DNA of 53,740 bases from an uncultured Prochlorococcus sp. (lineage in GTDB: Bacteria; Cyanobacteriota; Cyanobacteriia; PCC-6307; Cyanobiaceae), in contig CABYNZ010000005.1 of the NCBI GenBank assembly GCA_902520485.1, positions 1 to 53,740 of the forward strand, written 5' to 3'. The notes under the pieces were generated by a model. That model did no database searches. It was not told the origin of the DNA and worked only from the letters and a program-made list of their open reading frames with translations. The position numbers were made by a program, and so were the translations under genes. This document shows positions 9,303 through 18,546 of this stretch, in pieces (position 1 is the first letter of the stretch; each line of letters begins with the position of its first letter).

Positions 9303-10106
9303 TTATGAAGAATACTGAGAATCTTCAAAAGATTCATTTGGTAATGATTCTATACCGCCGAAACGTCTATTTCTCGATTGGTAATCAATTATTGCTTTAA
9401 GAAATTCATGCTCATTAAACTCTGGCCAAAGTACGTCAGATATATAAATTTCTGAATATGCTAATTGCCATAATAAAAAATTACTTATTCTTTTTTCACC
9501 ACTAGTTCTTATTAGTAATTCTGGATCCTTAATCCCCCCAGTTAATAGTTCTGAATTAAATAATTCTTCATTAATTTCACTTGGTTTTAATTCCCCAGCA
9601 TAAGATTTTAATGCTAGTTCTTTGGCAACTTTAACTATTTCTTGTCTCCCTCCGTAATTAACACAAACATTGAATAAAAATTTATTGTTGTTTTTAGTAA
9701 GTGATTCTGAACTTGAGATTATTTCTTTTAAATTTTTTGGGAAAGGAGTTAAATCTCCAATAAATTTTATTTTTGTTGATTCTTCATGTATCTCTTTAAT
9801 TTCTTTTTTTAAAACTTCACCAAAAAGATTTATAAGAAAATCAACTTCTTTTGTTGGTCTTGTCCAATTCTCTGTTGAAAAAGCATAGACAGTAATTACT
9901 TTACAACCTAAATTTTTGGCAGCTTTGAGAATTTTTTTTAATACACTCACGCCCTGTTGGTGTCCAAATGATCGGGGTAAACCTTTTTTAGTCGCCCATC
10001 TCCCATTGCCATCCATAATTATTGCTACATGTTTGGGCAATTTTTGCTTATCTATTTTCATTAATAAGTCACTAATTTTATCGTCTATTACTTTTTCTAA
10101 ACTCAT
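9303..10106 (-). CDS. uppS: Isoprenyl (undecaprenyl) diphosphate synthase
   Basis: A 267-residue cis-prenyltransferase that builds undecaprenyl diphosphate, the lipid carrier for peptidoglycan and polysaccharides. Catalytic Asp32 lies in [11 protein letters not shown] (28-38), followed by the GH motif in SFGHQQGV, the YAFSTENW block and the C-terminal [11 protein letters not shown] and [11 protein letters not shown] blocks. The ATG is separated from cdaA by only 3 nt, so uppS is probably translated in a run with cdaA and bioB. Pairing cell-wall carrier synthesis with a c-di-AMP cyclase fits a role in envelope control. Confidence 0.95.
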   Translation of the reverse strand: MSLEKVIDDKISDLLMKIDKQKLPKHVAIIMDGNGRWATKKGLPRSFGHQQGVSVLKKILKAAKNLGCKVITVYAFSTENWTRPTKEVDFLINLFGEVLKKEIKEIHEESTKIKFIGDLTPFPKNLKEIISSSESLTKNNNKFLFNVCVNYGGRQEIVKVAKELALKSYAGELKPSEINEELFNSELLTGGIKDPELLIRTSGEKRISNFLLWQLAYSEIYISDVLWPEFNEHEFLKAIIDYQSRNRRFGGIESLPNESFEDSQYSS

Positions 10107-10109
10107 TAG

Positions 10110-11018
10110 TTAATCCTTTTTGTTAATAAAAACTTCTGATTTTTCTAGCTCTTTTTTATTAATATCATTGACGATATTATCACCCGAGTCTGTTTTTTGG
10201 GATAAGACATTTTTACTTAAAGATGCATTATTTGCTCCCATAGTGTTTTGATTCCCAATCAATTTTGCAAGAAGTTCTTGTAACCTACTGCTGGTTATTG
10301 GCCTTTCGAGTTTCCCTTGGTTTGCTAATGATAACGTACCTGTTTCTTCAGAAACAACAATACAAATACATCTGTCAAATCTTTCTGTAATTCCCAAGGC
10401 TGCTAAATGTCTTGTGCCATATCTACTTATTCCTTGTCTTGAGAGAGGAAGTATTACGCCAGCAGAAATTATTTTATTACCTTTCACAAGAACAGCTCCA
10501 TCATGTAACGGTGTATCTGTTGCAAAAAGATTTATTAAAAGGTCTGTTGACAATTGAGCCTCAATATTTGTACCTGCATATAAAAAGTCTTCAGGTCTTA
10601 AATCACTCCCTAAATCAACAACGATTAAAGCACCTCTTCTATTCTGTGAAAGTTTACCTGCAGTATCAACTAACTTAGTGATAGTAGTTGATGTTGCTCT
10701 AAACTCTTTTGGCGGATTTCCGAGTAATACAGCTAGCCTGCCAGTTCCTAATAATTCCATTAATCTTCTGAGTTCTCCTTGCCAAAGGATTGCTAAAGAG
10801 AGAGAGCAGGCTAAGACTACAGCATCAATTAACTTTGATGTTAATGGAAGGTAAGCATATCTTTGAATGAACCATGCGGTTGAAACTAAAAATAAATATC
10901 CCCTTAAAAGCCACAATGTTCTTTGTTCTTTGACTCTAGAAAATAATAAAAGTCCAAAACCAACAGCAAATAATACATCTAATAAAAGCTTTAAATTTAT
11001 TAACCCCCAGAAATTCAC
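10110..11018 (-). CDS. cdaA: Diadenylate cyclase, CdaA type (c-di-AMP synthase)
   Basis: A 302-residue membrane protein. Two or three hydrophobic helices occupy residues 8-80, and a DAC domain runs from about 105 to 250. The catalytic DGA motif is at 173-175 (LHDGAVLV). The second motif reads GTRHLAALG (201-209), so the usual RHR is RHL here. The enzyme would condense two ATP to c-di-AMP, which regulates osmolyte and potassium transport and, in cyanobacteria, night survival. The start is GTG at 11018; upstream in-frame codons give no start before a stop. The C-terminal tail beyond 255 is polar and probably disordered. It lies between lysA and uppS. Confidence 0.9.
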   Translation of the reverse strand: MNFWGLINLKLLLDVLFAVGFGLLLFSRVKEQRTLWLLRGYLFLVSTAWFIQRYAYLPLTSKLIDAVVLACSLSLAILWQGELRRLMELLGTGRLAVLLGNPPKEFRATSTTITKLVDTAGKLSQNRRGALIVVDLGSDLRPEDFLYAGTNIEAQLSTDLLINLFATDTPLHDGAVLVKGNKIISAGVILPLSRQGISRYGTRHLAALGITERFDRCICIVVSEETGTLSLANQGKLERPITSSRLQELLAKLIGNQNTMGANNASLSKNVLSQKTDSGDNIVNDINKKELEKSEVFINKKD

Positions 11019-11046
11019 ATTAAATAAAAAATTAATTTAAATGTAC

Positions 11047-12420
11047 CTAACTTTGTTTGATAAAGCGATCAGGCAATACATCATATTTTAAAAGATCCAA
11101 AGGACTTTCTCTCTTTTGAATAATTTCTGCCTCTCCATCTTTAACTAGAAGAGCAGCAGGTCTTGGAATCCTGTTGTAATTAGAACTCATTGAATTATTA
11201 TATGCACCAGTACCAAAAACGCATATAAGATCTCCCGTTTTACATTCTGCTAGTTCAATTTCTTTAAACAATACATCTCCTGATTCGCAGTGCTTACCAG
11301 CAATAGTATATTTATTTTTGGAATTAATATTAAATGGATTTTTTACTAAACATGCAGAATAATTTGATTGATATGTAATTGGTCTTGGATTATCACTCAT
11401 ACCACCATCAACAGATAAATATGTTCTGATACCAGGAATTTCTTTAAAAGCCCCAATTTTGTAAATGGTTATACCAGCTGTAGATACAATAGATCTACCA
11501 GGTTCGCACATTAATGTGGGAAAATTTAGGTTGTTTTTTTTACAAGCTTCAACAACCGAAGAAGAAATTGTTTTTACCCATTCATCAATTGAAGGGGGAT
11601 CATCACTCTCTGTATACCTGATACCTAAACCCCCGCCAACATTAAGCTCCTCAATATTATGACCAAATTTTTTGGCGTCTAAGATAACCTTCACCATTAT
11701 TTCTCCAAGATCCTTATGAGGGTCAAGTTCAAAAATCTGTGAACCAATATGAGCATGTAAACCCTTTAATTTTAGGTGATTTGTATTGCTGATCCTATTA
11801 AATAAAATATTTAAATATTCTATTCCGAAACCAAATTTGCTATCAAATGATCCAGTTCTAATGTATTCATGTGTATGACATTCTATCCCAGGAGTAAAGC
11901 GAATCATTATTTCTAAATCATGATTAAATGAATTTGAGATCTTATCTAATCTTTCTAAGTCATAATCATTATCTACAATAACCTTAATATTATTTCTAAC
12001 TGCGAATTCTAATTCTTTGTCTGATTTGTTGTTACCATGAAAAACAATTTTTTCATTTGGAACCCCACCTTTAATAGCAGTTAATAGTTCTCCTTCTGAA
12101 ACAGCATCAAGTCCTAAACCTTCCGAGGAAACAAGACTACTCATAAAAATGGAACTATTTGCCTTAGAAGCATATATGGGCAATGATTTTCCTGGATAAT
12201 ATTTTTCTAATGCTTTTTTGTATGCTTTACAAGAATTTCTTAAAGTGATTTCATCTAAAATATAAAGAGGAGAATCATATTTTTTAACTAGTTCTTCAAT
12301 AGAACATCCACCAACTGACAATTTCCCGTCTCCTTCAATGGATGTGGTAATTGGCACAATATTTTTATTAGGACTTTCCAAGTCAATTTTTTGTTTTAAA
12401 AAAGATTGTTTTTCTTCCAT
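11047..12420 (-). CDS. lysA: Diaminopimelate decarboxylase
   Basis: A 457-residue PLP enzyme of fold III that converts meso-diaminopimelate to lysine. The PLP lysine is Lys86 in YASKANSS. The HIGSQIF block, the glycine loop GGGLGIRY, EPGRSIV and the C-terminal CESGDV block with its active-site cysteine are all present. An extra 25-residue polar N-terminus precedes the conserved domain. It is first in the minus-strand block and shares an 84-bp divergent region with the rimI-like gene. Confidence 0.95.
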   Translation of the reverse strand: MEEKQSFLKQKIDLESPNKNIVPITTSIEGDGKLSVGGCSIEELVKKYDSPLYILDEITLRNSCKAYKKALEKYYPGKSLPIYASKANSSIFMSSLVSSEGLGLDAVSEGELLTAIKGGVPNEKIVFHGNNKSDKELEFAVRNNIKVIVDNDYDLERLDKISNSFNHDLEIMIRFTPGIECHTHEYIRTGSFDSKFGFGIEYLNILFNRISNTNHLKLKGLHAHIGSQIFELDPHKDLGEIMVKVILDAKKFGHNIEELNVGGGLGIRYTESDDPPSIDEWVKTISSSVVEACKKNNLNFPTLMCEPGRSIVSTAGITIYKIGAFKEIPGIRTYLSVDGGMSDNPRPITYQSNYSACLVKNPFNINSKNKYTIAGKHCESGDVLFKEIELAECKTGDLICVFGTGAYNNSMSSNYNRIPRPAALLVKDGEAEIIQKRESPLDLLKYDVLPDRFIKQS

Positions 12421-12439
12421 GGGAGAACATTAATAAAGC

Positions 12440-12466
12440 TTGGCAAAGACTGTCATATTTTATAAT
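12440..12466 (+). promoter_or_regulatory. Candidate promoter for the rimI-like gene
   Basis: A perfect -10 hexamer TATAAT lies at 12461-12466, with TTGGCA (5 of 6 to consensus) at 12440-12445. The 15-bp spacer is shorter than usual. A transcript would begin near 12473, about 30 nt before the ATG at 12505. Confidence 0.4.
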
Positions 12467-12504
12467 GACTTTAGATTTGAACTTTCAATTTAAATACATA
12501 ATAA

Positions 12505-12945
12505 ATGATATCTATTAAACAAATAAATAAGAGAGATATTGATTTATGTTATCAATTAGATTCGAATACGATCTCACTATGGAGTAAAGAACAATGGGCT
12601 AACGAATTCAAAAAAGATGGTACAAAAATCTTTGGGTTATTAATTGAGAATTTAGTCATTGGTATATGTGTTTTTCAAGTTGTTCTTGATGAAGCTCAAA
12701 TAAATTATTTTGTTGTAAATAAGAAATTTAGAAAAAAGGGGTTTGGATCTTATCTTATGAACTATTTAATAAAAAAATGTGAAAAATTAAATTTAAAAAA
12801 ATTACTATTAGAGGTTTCTCAGAGCAATGTTACTGCTGAAAGATTTTATAGTCGCTTTGATTTTTTTACTGTAGGGAAAAGAAAAAATTATTATAAAGAT
12901 GGTTCACATGCTCTTTTAAAAGAAAAAAAATTAACAACAAAATAA
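12505..12945 (+). CDS. rimI: GNAT acetyltransferase, RimI-like
   Basis: A 146-residue single-domain GNAT protein. The acetyl-CoA-binding loop reads RKKGFGSYLM (about 76-85) after the beta-4 strand NYFVVNKKF. The usual LEVSQSNVTAERFYSRFDF segment with an N/YxxxGF-like end follows at 103-121, as in RimI, which acetylates the N-terminal alanine of ribosomal protein S18. Other N-terminal acetyltransferases share this layout, so the target is not certain. It is followed by a 179-bp AT-rich region leading to clpC. Confidence 0.8.
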   Translation: MISIKQINKRDIDLCYQLDSNTISLWSKEQWANEFKKDGTKIFGLLIENLVIGICVFQVVLDEAQINYFVVNKKFRKKGFGSYLMNYLIKKCEKLNLKKLLLEVSQSNVTAERFYSRFDFFTVGKRKNYYKDGSHALLKEKKLTTK

Positions 12946-12989
12946 TGTAAAAATTTAAATGTTCGGATAACCAGAATCCTTGAAATTAC

Positions 12990-12995
12990 TATAAT
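12990..12995 (+). promoter_or_regulatory. Candidate -10 box upstream of clpC
   Basis: A perfect TATAAT lies in the 179-bp gap between the rimI-like gene and clpC. No convincing -35 box is seen. If used, it would give clpC a leader of about 120 nt. Confidence 0.3.
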
Positions 12996-13124
12996 TTCTT
13001 GCTATATCACTAAAAAAGTTCAATTTAATTTGATAAATTATACTTTTGGGTATTCACAAAAGCTCATTCTGAACACAAAATTGACATATTACTGGTAGGT
13101 TATTAATAGGAATTCAATCTTCTG

Positions 13125-15650
13125 ATGTTTGAAAGATTTACAGAAAAGGCTATAAAGGTCATTATGCTTGCTCAAGAGGAAGCCAGAAGACTAGGGCATA
13201 ATTTTGTTGGAACTGAACAAATTCTTTTGGGGTTAATTGGAGAAGGGACTGGGGTCGCAGCGAAAGTACTTAAATCACTTGGAGTTAATCTAAAAGATTC
13301 AAGGATAGAGGTTGAAAAGATAATAGGTAGAGGTTCAGGGTTTGTAGCTGTAGAAATACCTTTTACTCCTAGGGCTAAAAGAGTTTTAGAACTATCTTTA
13401 GAAGAGGCTCGTCAACTCGGCCACAATTACATTGGTACAGAACATTTATTGTTAGGTTTAATAAGAGAAGGTGAAGGTGTGGCTGCCAGAGTTCTTGAAA
13501 ATCTCAATATTGACCTTACAAAAGTTAGAACTCAAGTCATAAGAATGCTAGGTGAAACAGCCGAAGTCGGAACAGGTTCCAGTACAACTAAGGGCAACTT
13601 AAAAACTGCTACTCTTGATGAATTCGGAACAAATTTAACAAAATTAGCAAGTGAATCTAAATTAGATCCAGTCGTTGGACGCCATTCAGAAATAGATCGT
13701 GTAGTTCAAATATTAGGTAGGAGGACAAAAAATAATCCTGTTCTTATTGGGGAGCCAGGTGTAGGTAAAACAGCTATCGCAGAAGGTTTAGCTCAAAGAA
13801 TACAAACTGGTGATATCCCAGACATACTTGAAGATAAAAGAGTTTTGACTCTTGATATAGGTCTTTTGGTGGCAGGAACAAAGTATAGAGGTGAATTTGA
13901 AGAAAGGTTAAAAAAAATAATGGAAGAAATTAAATCAGCTGGGAATGTCATCCTTGTTATAGATGAAGTGCATACTTTAATTGGTGCTGGAGCTGCTGAA
14001 GGAGCTATAGATGCAGCAAATATACTCAAGCCAGCATTAGCTAGAGGTGAACTTCAATGTATTGGAGCAACAACTCTAGATGAATACAGAAAACATATTG
14101 AAAGAGATGCTGCTTTAGAAAGAAGATTCCAGCCTGTAATGGTAGGGGAGCCATCTATAGAAGACACAATCGAAATTTTAAAAGGCCTTAGAGAGCGTTA
14201 CGAACAACATCATCGGTTAAAAATTACTGATGATGCGTTAGAAGCCGCCGCTCATTTAGGTGATCGTTATATATCCGACAGATTTTTACCTGATAAGGCT
14301 ATTGACCTCATCGACGAGGCTGGAAGCAGAGTACGTTTAATAAACTCTAAACTACCGCCTGAGGCAAAACAAATAGATAGAGAACTAAGACAAGTCCAAA
14401 AACAGAAGGAAGAATCTGTAAGAGACCAAAATTTTGATCAAGCTGGCCAATTACGTGAAAAAGAGATGGAATTGTCTGCAAAAATTAAAGAGGTTTTGGA
14501 AAATAAAAAAGAATCCACGTCTGGAGATCAATCTGATGCTGATAATTCTGTAAAAAGTGATTCAAAACTATTACAAAGTCCCCTTGTCAGTGAAGAGGAT
14601 GTAGCACATATTGTGGCTTCATGGACAGGTGTTCCCGTTCAAAAATTAACAGAAACTGAATCAGTCAAGCTACTTAATATGGAGGAAACACTTCACCAAA
14701 GGCTGATTGGACAAGATGAAGCTGTAAAAGCTGTCTCAAGGGCAATAAGAAGAGCAAGAGTTGGATTAAAAAATCCTAATAGACCCATAGCAAGTTTTAT
14801 ATTTTCTGGTCCTACCGGTGTCGGTAAAACTGAATTGACTAAATCATTGGCTTCATATTTCTTCGGTAGTGAAGAAGCAATGATCAGATTAGATATGTCA
14901 GAATTTATGGAAAGACATACAGTTAGTAAACTTATAGGCTCGCCTCCTGGTTATGTTGGTTTTAATGAAGGTGGTCAGCTTACCGAAGCTGTTAGAAGAC
15001 GTCCTTACACCGTCGTTTTATTTGATGAAGTTGAAAAAGCTCATCCAGATGTTTTTAACTTATTATTGCAACTACTTGAAGACGGAAGATTAACTGACTC
15101 CAAGGGTAGAACTGTAGATTTTAAAAATACATTATTAATAATGACCTCTAATATTGGTTCAAAAGTAATTGAGAAAGGAGGTGGCGGACTTGGATTCGAA
15201 TTCTCAGGTGATTCAGTTGAAGATAGCCAATACAATAGAATTAAATCATTAGTTAATGAAGAACTTAAGCAATACTTTAGGCCTGAATTTTTAAATAGAC
15301 TTGATGAAATAATTGTATTCAGACAACTAACTAAAAATGAAGTTAAAGAAATTGCTGAGATAATGCTGCAGGAAGTTTTTGTCCGATTAGAAGATAAAGG
15401 CATTAAATTAAATGTCACCGATGCATTTAAAGAAAGACTTGTTGAAGAAGGTTATAACCCTTCATACGGAGCAAGACCATTGAGAAGAGCAGTCATGCGT
15501 TTACTGGAAGATAGTTTGGCTGAAGAAGTTCTTTCTGGGAGAATAAAAGATGGAGATAATGCTTTAGTTGATATAGATGATAATAAAAAAGTCACAATAA
15601 ATATTTCTTCTGAAGAATCTTCTCAAGAGCTAGCAGGTGCTAACTTCTAA
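13125..15650 (+). CDS. clpC: ATP-dependent Clp protease ATPase subunit ClpC
   Basis: An 841-residue Hsp100 unfoldase that feeds substrates to ClpP or ClpR rings. Two Clp-N repeats occupy residues 1-145. The first AAA domain has Walker [10 protein letters not shown] near 209-217 and [15 protein letters not shown]-type coiled segment follows near 425-450 ([15 protein letters not shown]), which separates ClpC from ClpB and ClpA. The second AAA domain has Walker [10 protein letters not shown] near 562-570 and ends with GARPLRRAV. In cyanobacteria ClpC is essential and also acts at the chloroplast-type import and photosystem repair level. It is followed by the GldA-like gene after 15 nt. Confidence 0.97.
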   Translation: MFERFTEKAIKVIMLAQEEARRLGHNFVGTEQILLGLIGEGTGVAAKVLKSLGVNLKDSRIEVEKIIGRGSGFVAVEIPFTPRAKRVLELSLEEARQLGHNYIGTEHLLLGLIREGEGVAARVLENLNIDLTKVRTQVIRMLGETAEVGTGSSTTKGNLKTATLDEFGTNLTKLASESKLDPVVGRHSEIDRVVQILGRRTKNNPVLIGEPGVGKTAIAEGLAQRIQTGDIPDILEDKRVLTLDIGLLVAGTKYRGEFEERLKKIMEEIKSAGNVILVIDEVHTLIGAGAAEGAIDAANILKPALARGELQCIGATTLDEYRKHIERDAALERRFQPVMVGEPSIEDTIEILKGLRERYEQHHRLKITDDALEAAAHLGDRYISDRFLPDKAIDLIDEAGSRVRLINSKLPPEAKQIDRELRQVQKQKEESVRDQNFDQAGQLREKEMELSAKIKEVLENKKESTSGDQSDADNSVKSDSKLLQSPLVSEEDVAHIVASWTGVPVQKLTETESVKLLNMEETLHQRLIGQDEAVKAVSRAIRRARVGLKNPNRPIASFIFSGPTGVGKTELTKSLASYFFGSEEAMIRLDMSEFMERHTVSKLIGSPPGYVGFNEGGQLTEAVRRRPYTVVLFDEVEKAHPDVFNLLLQLLEDGRLTDSKGRTVDFKNTLLIMTSNIGSKVIEKGGGGLGFEFSGDSVEDSQYNRIKSLVNEELKQYFRPEFLNRLDEIIVFRQLTKNEVKEIAEIMLQEVFVRLEDKGIKLNVTDAFKERLVEEGYNPSYGARPLRRAVMRLLEDSLAEEVLSGRIKDGDNALVDIDDNKKVTINISSEESSQELAGANF

Positions 15651-15665
15651 TTATTCAAATTTAAA

Positions 15666-16757
15666 ATGCAGTCAATCTCTCCAGAAACTATATATAGGGG
15701 GAATTATGCTTGGGAAGAATCTTTACCTCAAATTACTAAATTAACTAAAAGTCCATTAATTCTAGGTAGAGGGATTCAAACGAATAATTTGAGAAATAAT
15801 ATTTTTAATGATTTAAAAAATCAAAAACTTAATGTTGATTCTGCTAATTTACAATTTGATTGTTGTTACGAAGATATTTCAAGAGTTAAGAATATCATTT
15901 CAAATAATAATAATGATTCTGTTATTGCAGCTGGTGGTGGCAAAGTTCTAGATACTGGAAAATATATAGCGGAGTCTCTCAATATTCCTTGTATTACAGT
16001 TCCCCTTAGCGCTTCTACATGTGCAGGTTGGACAGCCTTATCAAATATATATACAAAGGATGGTCAATTCATAAAGGATGTCGCATTAAGATCTTGTCCG
16101 AAAATACTAGTTTATGATCATAAATTTATTCAAACAGCTCCATCAAGGTCACTTGCAAGTGGAATAGCAGATGCCTTGGCAAAATGGTACGAATCCTCAA
16201 TAACAAGTTCAACTATAGAGGATGGTCTTGTTCAACAAGCTATTCAGATATCAAGAGTTTTAAGGGATCAACTATTAATAGATGGGCGAAAAGCATTTAA
16301 GGGTGGATGTGAAAATAATCCTTCTTGGGAAAATACTATAGAGGCGTGTGGACTCACAGCAGGATTAGTTGGAGGAATTGGAGGAGAAAAGTGTAGGACT
16401 GCTGCCGCACATGCTATTCACAATGCAATCACTCAGATAATTACCCCAAATAAATTCTTACATGGTGAGATTGTTGGGGTTGGAATATTATTGCAATTAA
16501 GATTAGAAGAAATGAAAAATAATAATAAATTAGCTGATCAATCAATTAAGCAATTGTTGGTGCTTATGAAAGAATTAAATTTGCCAACTACTATCGGACA
16601 ACTAGGAATAAATGTTTTTGAAAATAATAATTTAGAGAAAATTGCTGATTTTACTTGTCGAGATAAATCTGAGATTCACTTTTTGCCTTTTGAAATTCAT
16701 AAACGAGACATACTAGAGGTCATTGCAAATTTTGAACAACAAAAAATTATAATATAA
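15666..16757 (+). CDS. Iron-containing alcohol / glycerol dehydrogenase family protein
   Basis: A 363-residue protein of the GldA-like dehydroquinate-synthase fold. The NAD-binding loop reads AAGGGKVLDTGK (88-99). Likely metal ligands are Asp169 (SGIADALAKW), His249 or His252 (AAAHAIHNAI) and His266 (FLHGEIVGVG), all spaced as in glycerol dehydrogenase. It would oxidise or reduce a small polyol with NAD(H). The natural substrate in cyanobacteria is not known to me, and glycerol is a family-based guess. It sits 15 nt after clpC and 7 nt before the alpha/beta hydrolase, so the three may be co-transcribed. Confidence 0.85.
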   Translation: MQSISPETIYRGNYAWEESLPQITKLTKSPLILGRGIQTNNLRNNIFNDLKNQKLNVDSANLQFDCCYEDISRVKNIISNNNNDSVIAAGGGKVLDTGKYIAESLNIPCITVPLSASTCAGWTALSNIYTKDGQFIKDVALRSCPKILVYDHKFIQTAPSRSLASGIADALAKWYESSITSSTIEDGLVQQAIQISRVLRDQLLIDGRKAFKGGCENNPSWENTIEACGLTAGLVGGIGGEKCRTAAAHAIHNAITQIITPNKFLHGEIVGVGILLQLRLEEMKNNNKLADQSIKQLLVLMKELNLPTTIGQLGINVFENNNLEKIADFTCRDKSEIHFLPFEIHKRDILEVIANFEQQKIII

Positions 16758-16764
16758 ACATTTT

Positions 16765-17661
16765 TTGACTAAACACAATTTTGAACAATTAAATGATTTA
16801 AATGTGGACTTTTTTGAAAGTGCCAAATTGTCACTATTAGACCCTTTAGGTCTTTATTTGGCAAATGAAGTTAGGTGGATAAAATTCAACCAAAACTGGA
16901 ACTCATTTAAATTCCCTGTGGTTATAGGAGGAAAAGGTCAACCCATCCTTCTCCTACATGGCTTTGATAGTAGTTTTTTAGAGTTCAGGAGAATATATAA
17001 ATCACTAAAAAGAAATTTCCAAGTTATTATCCCTGATCTACTAGGTTTTGGTTTTAGTCCTAGATCTGCAACAAATGAATACAATTCCTCGAAAATAATT
17101 TCGTATTTAATTGATCTCCTGAAGATCCTAGAGATAACAAAGAATCTAAAAATTATTGGTGCCTCTATGGGAGGCTCAGTAGCTTTAAAACTTGCTTTTG
17201 AGATTTCTTCTATTGAAAAAATTATACTTTTGTCTCCTGCCGGATTGTTTGGAGAACCAAAGAGTATCCCTTTTCCTCTGAACCATATTGGCACCTCATT
17301 TCTTGGATTGCCTCAAGTTAGAAAAAGTCTCTGCAGGCAAGCATTTGCTTACCCAGATAAATGTGTTGGTGAGATGGAAGAACAAATTGCTTCAATTCAT
17401 CTAGGTTGCAAAGGATGGAGAAATTCACTTGCATCATTTGCAAAAAGTGGAGGATTTGCTGGTACTCATAAATATATCCAAAACATCCCAATTAAAACAT
17501 TATGTGGAGAAAATGATCGAATTCTTGGGAAAAAAGAGATTAATAATATAAGTAAAATTGAAAAATTAAATTTTGTAGGGTTGCAAAATTGTGGTCATCT
17601 TCCACATGTAGATCTACCATCATTAACGGGTAAAATTATCCAAGATTATTTTTTGGTATAA
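16765..17661 (+). CDS. Alpha/beta hydrolase
   Basis: A 298-residue alpha/beta-hydrolase-fold protein. The oxyanion region is LLLHGFDSSFLEFR (62-75), the nucleophile is Ser134 in GASMGG, the acid is probably Asp251 (CGENDRILG) and the base is His278 (NCGHLPHVDLP). The closest-looking groups are haloalkane-dehalogenase or epoxide-hydrolase-like esterases common in cyanobacteria; the substrate is unknown. The start is TTG at 16765, 7 nt after the upstream stop. The stop is 12 nt from the convergent cdsA stop. Confidence 0.85.
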   Translation: MTKHNFEQLNDLNVDFFESAKLSLLDPLGLYLANEVRWIKFNQNWNSFKFPVVIGGKGQPILLLHGFDSSFLEFRRIYKSLKRNFQVIIPDLLGFGFSPRSATNEYNSSKIISYLIDLLKILEITKNLKIIGASMGGSVALKLAFEISSIEKIILLSPAGLFGEPKSIPFPLNHIGTSFLGLPQVRKSLCRQAFAYPDKCVGEMEEQIASIHLGCKGWRNSLASFAKSGGFAGTHKYIQNIPIKTLCGENDRILGKKEINNISKIEKLNFVGLQNCGHLPHVDLPSLTGKIIQDYFLV

Positions 17662-17673
17662 AAGATTTTTTAA

Positions 17674-18531
17674 TTAATTTAGATACTTGAGAATTATAAA
17701 AATGTAATACAAAACAGATGGAGTAAAGATGTAACTATCAATTCTGTCAAGAATTCCTCCATGTCCAGGTAAAAAAGTTCCGGAATCTTTTATTTTTGCA
17801 TCTCTTTTCATCATAGATTCAATTAAATCTCCAACTAATGCCATGAGAGAAATTAAAATTCCATATAAGACTCCAACAAATAATGGATTTTCCCAATTCA
17901 TTAAAAATGCGAAAAATATTGCTAGTAAAATTGAACAAGAGATTCCTCCAATTAAACCTTCTATAGTTTTGCTTGGAGATATTGGAGAAAGAGATGTTTT
18001 ACCAAATGACTTTCCAATGAAAAAAGAACCAATATCACTAGCTACAATTAAAAAACAAGAAGTTAAAGTTAAATGAAGACCTGTAGTATTTGATAAGTTC
18101 TCAAACGAAATAAAACCCTGATTTGAACTTATTATTACTGAATCTAATCCCCTTAACTTAATCCAGTAACTAGGTAAAAATCCTAAATAGAATAATCCAA
18201 AAATAGAGGCTGCAATATCTGAAATTGTTCCAGGTTTTGGTTGCAAAAGTAACCAAGTGCTTATTACAACTGAACAGATTGGCAAAATTGAATTTGATAT
18301 TTCTCCTTCAAGCACACCAATGGACTCAAGATAAGTAGAAATTATAATAATGAATGATGAAAATAATGTGGTTTTTGTAGCTGGTTTTATGCCTTTGAAT
18401 TCTGCCATTCTAAAAAATTCCAATAATGCTAAATATGTAAGCAACGCTGTTGCCAATGTAAAAACCCATCCGCCTAACAAAACAACAATTAAACCAAAAA
18501 TTCCTATAAGTAATCCACTTCTCAATCTCAT
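17674..18531 (-). CDS. cdsA: Phosphatidate cytidylyltransferase (CDP-diglyceride synthase)
   Basis: A multi-pass membrane enzyme that makes CDP-diacylglycerol for phosphatidylglycerol, the only phospholipid of cyanobacterial thylakoids. Hydrophobic helices fill most of the chain. The family signature is clear at the C-terminus: SPSKTIEGLIGG, GDLIESMMKRDAKIKDSG and PGHGGILDRIDS, with the metal-binding aspartates. The frame also allows a TTG start at 18543, giving four more residues; I prefer the ATG at 18531. It lies just after the PLP decarboxylase, whose stop is at 18547-18549. Confidence 0.93.
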   Translation of the reverse strand: MRLRSGLLIGIFGLIVVLLGGWVFTLATALLTYLALLEFFRMAEFKGIKPATKTTLFSSFIIIISTYLESIGVLEGEISNSILPICSVVISTWLLLQPKPGTISDIAASIFGLFYLGFLPSYWIKLRGLDSVIISSNQGFISFENLSNTTGLHLTLTSCFLIVASDIGSFFIGKSFGKTSLSPISPSKTIEGLIGGISCSILLAIFFAFLMNWENPLFVGVLYGILISLMALVGDLIESMMKRDAKIKDSGTFLPGHGGILDRIDSYIFTPSVLYYIFIILKYLN

Positions 18532-18546
18532 ATGAAATTTCAATGC

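Noticed and set aside
13081..13108. TTGACA upstream of clpC with TATTAA or TTAATA as -10
   Set aside because: The spacers are 14-16 nt and the -10 candidates match poorly. A TATAAT further upstream (12990-12995) is at least as likely.
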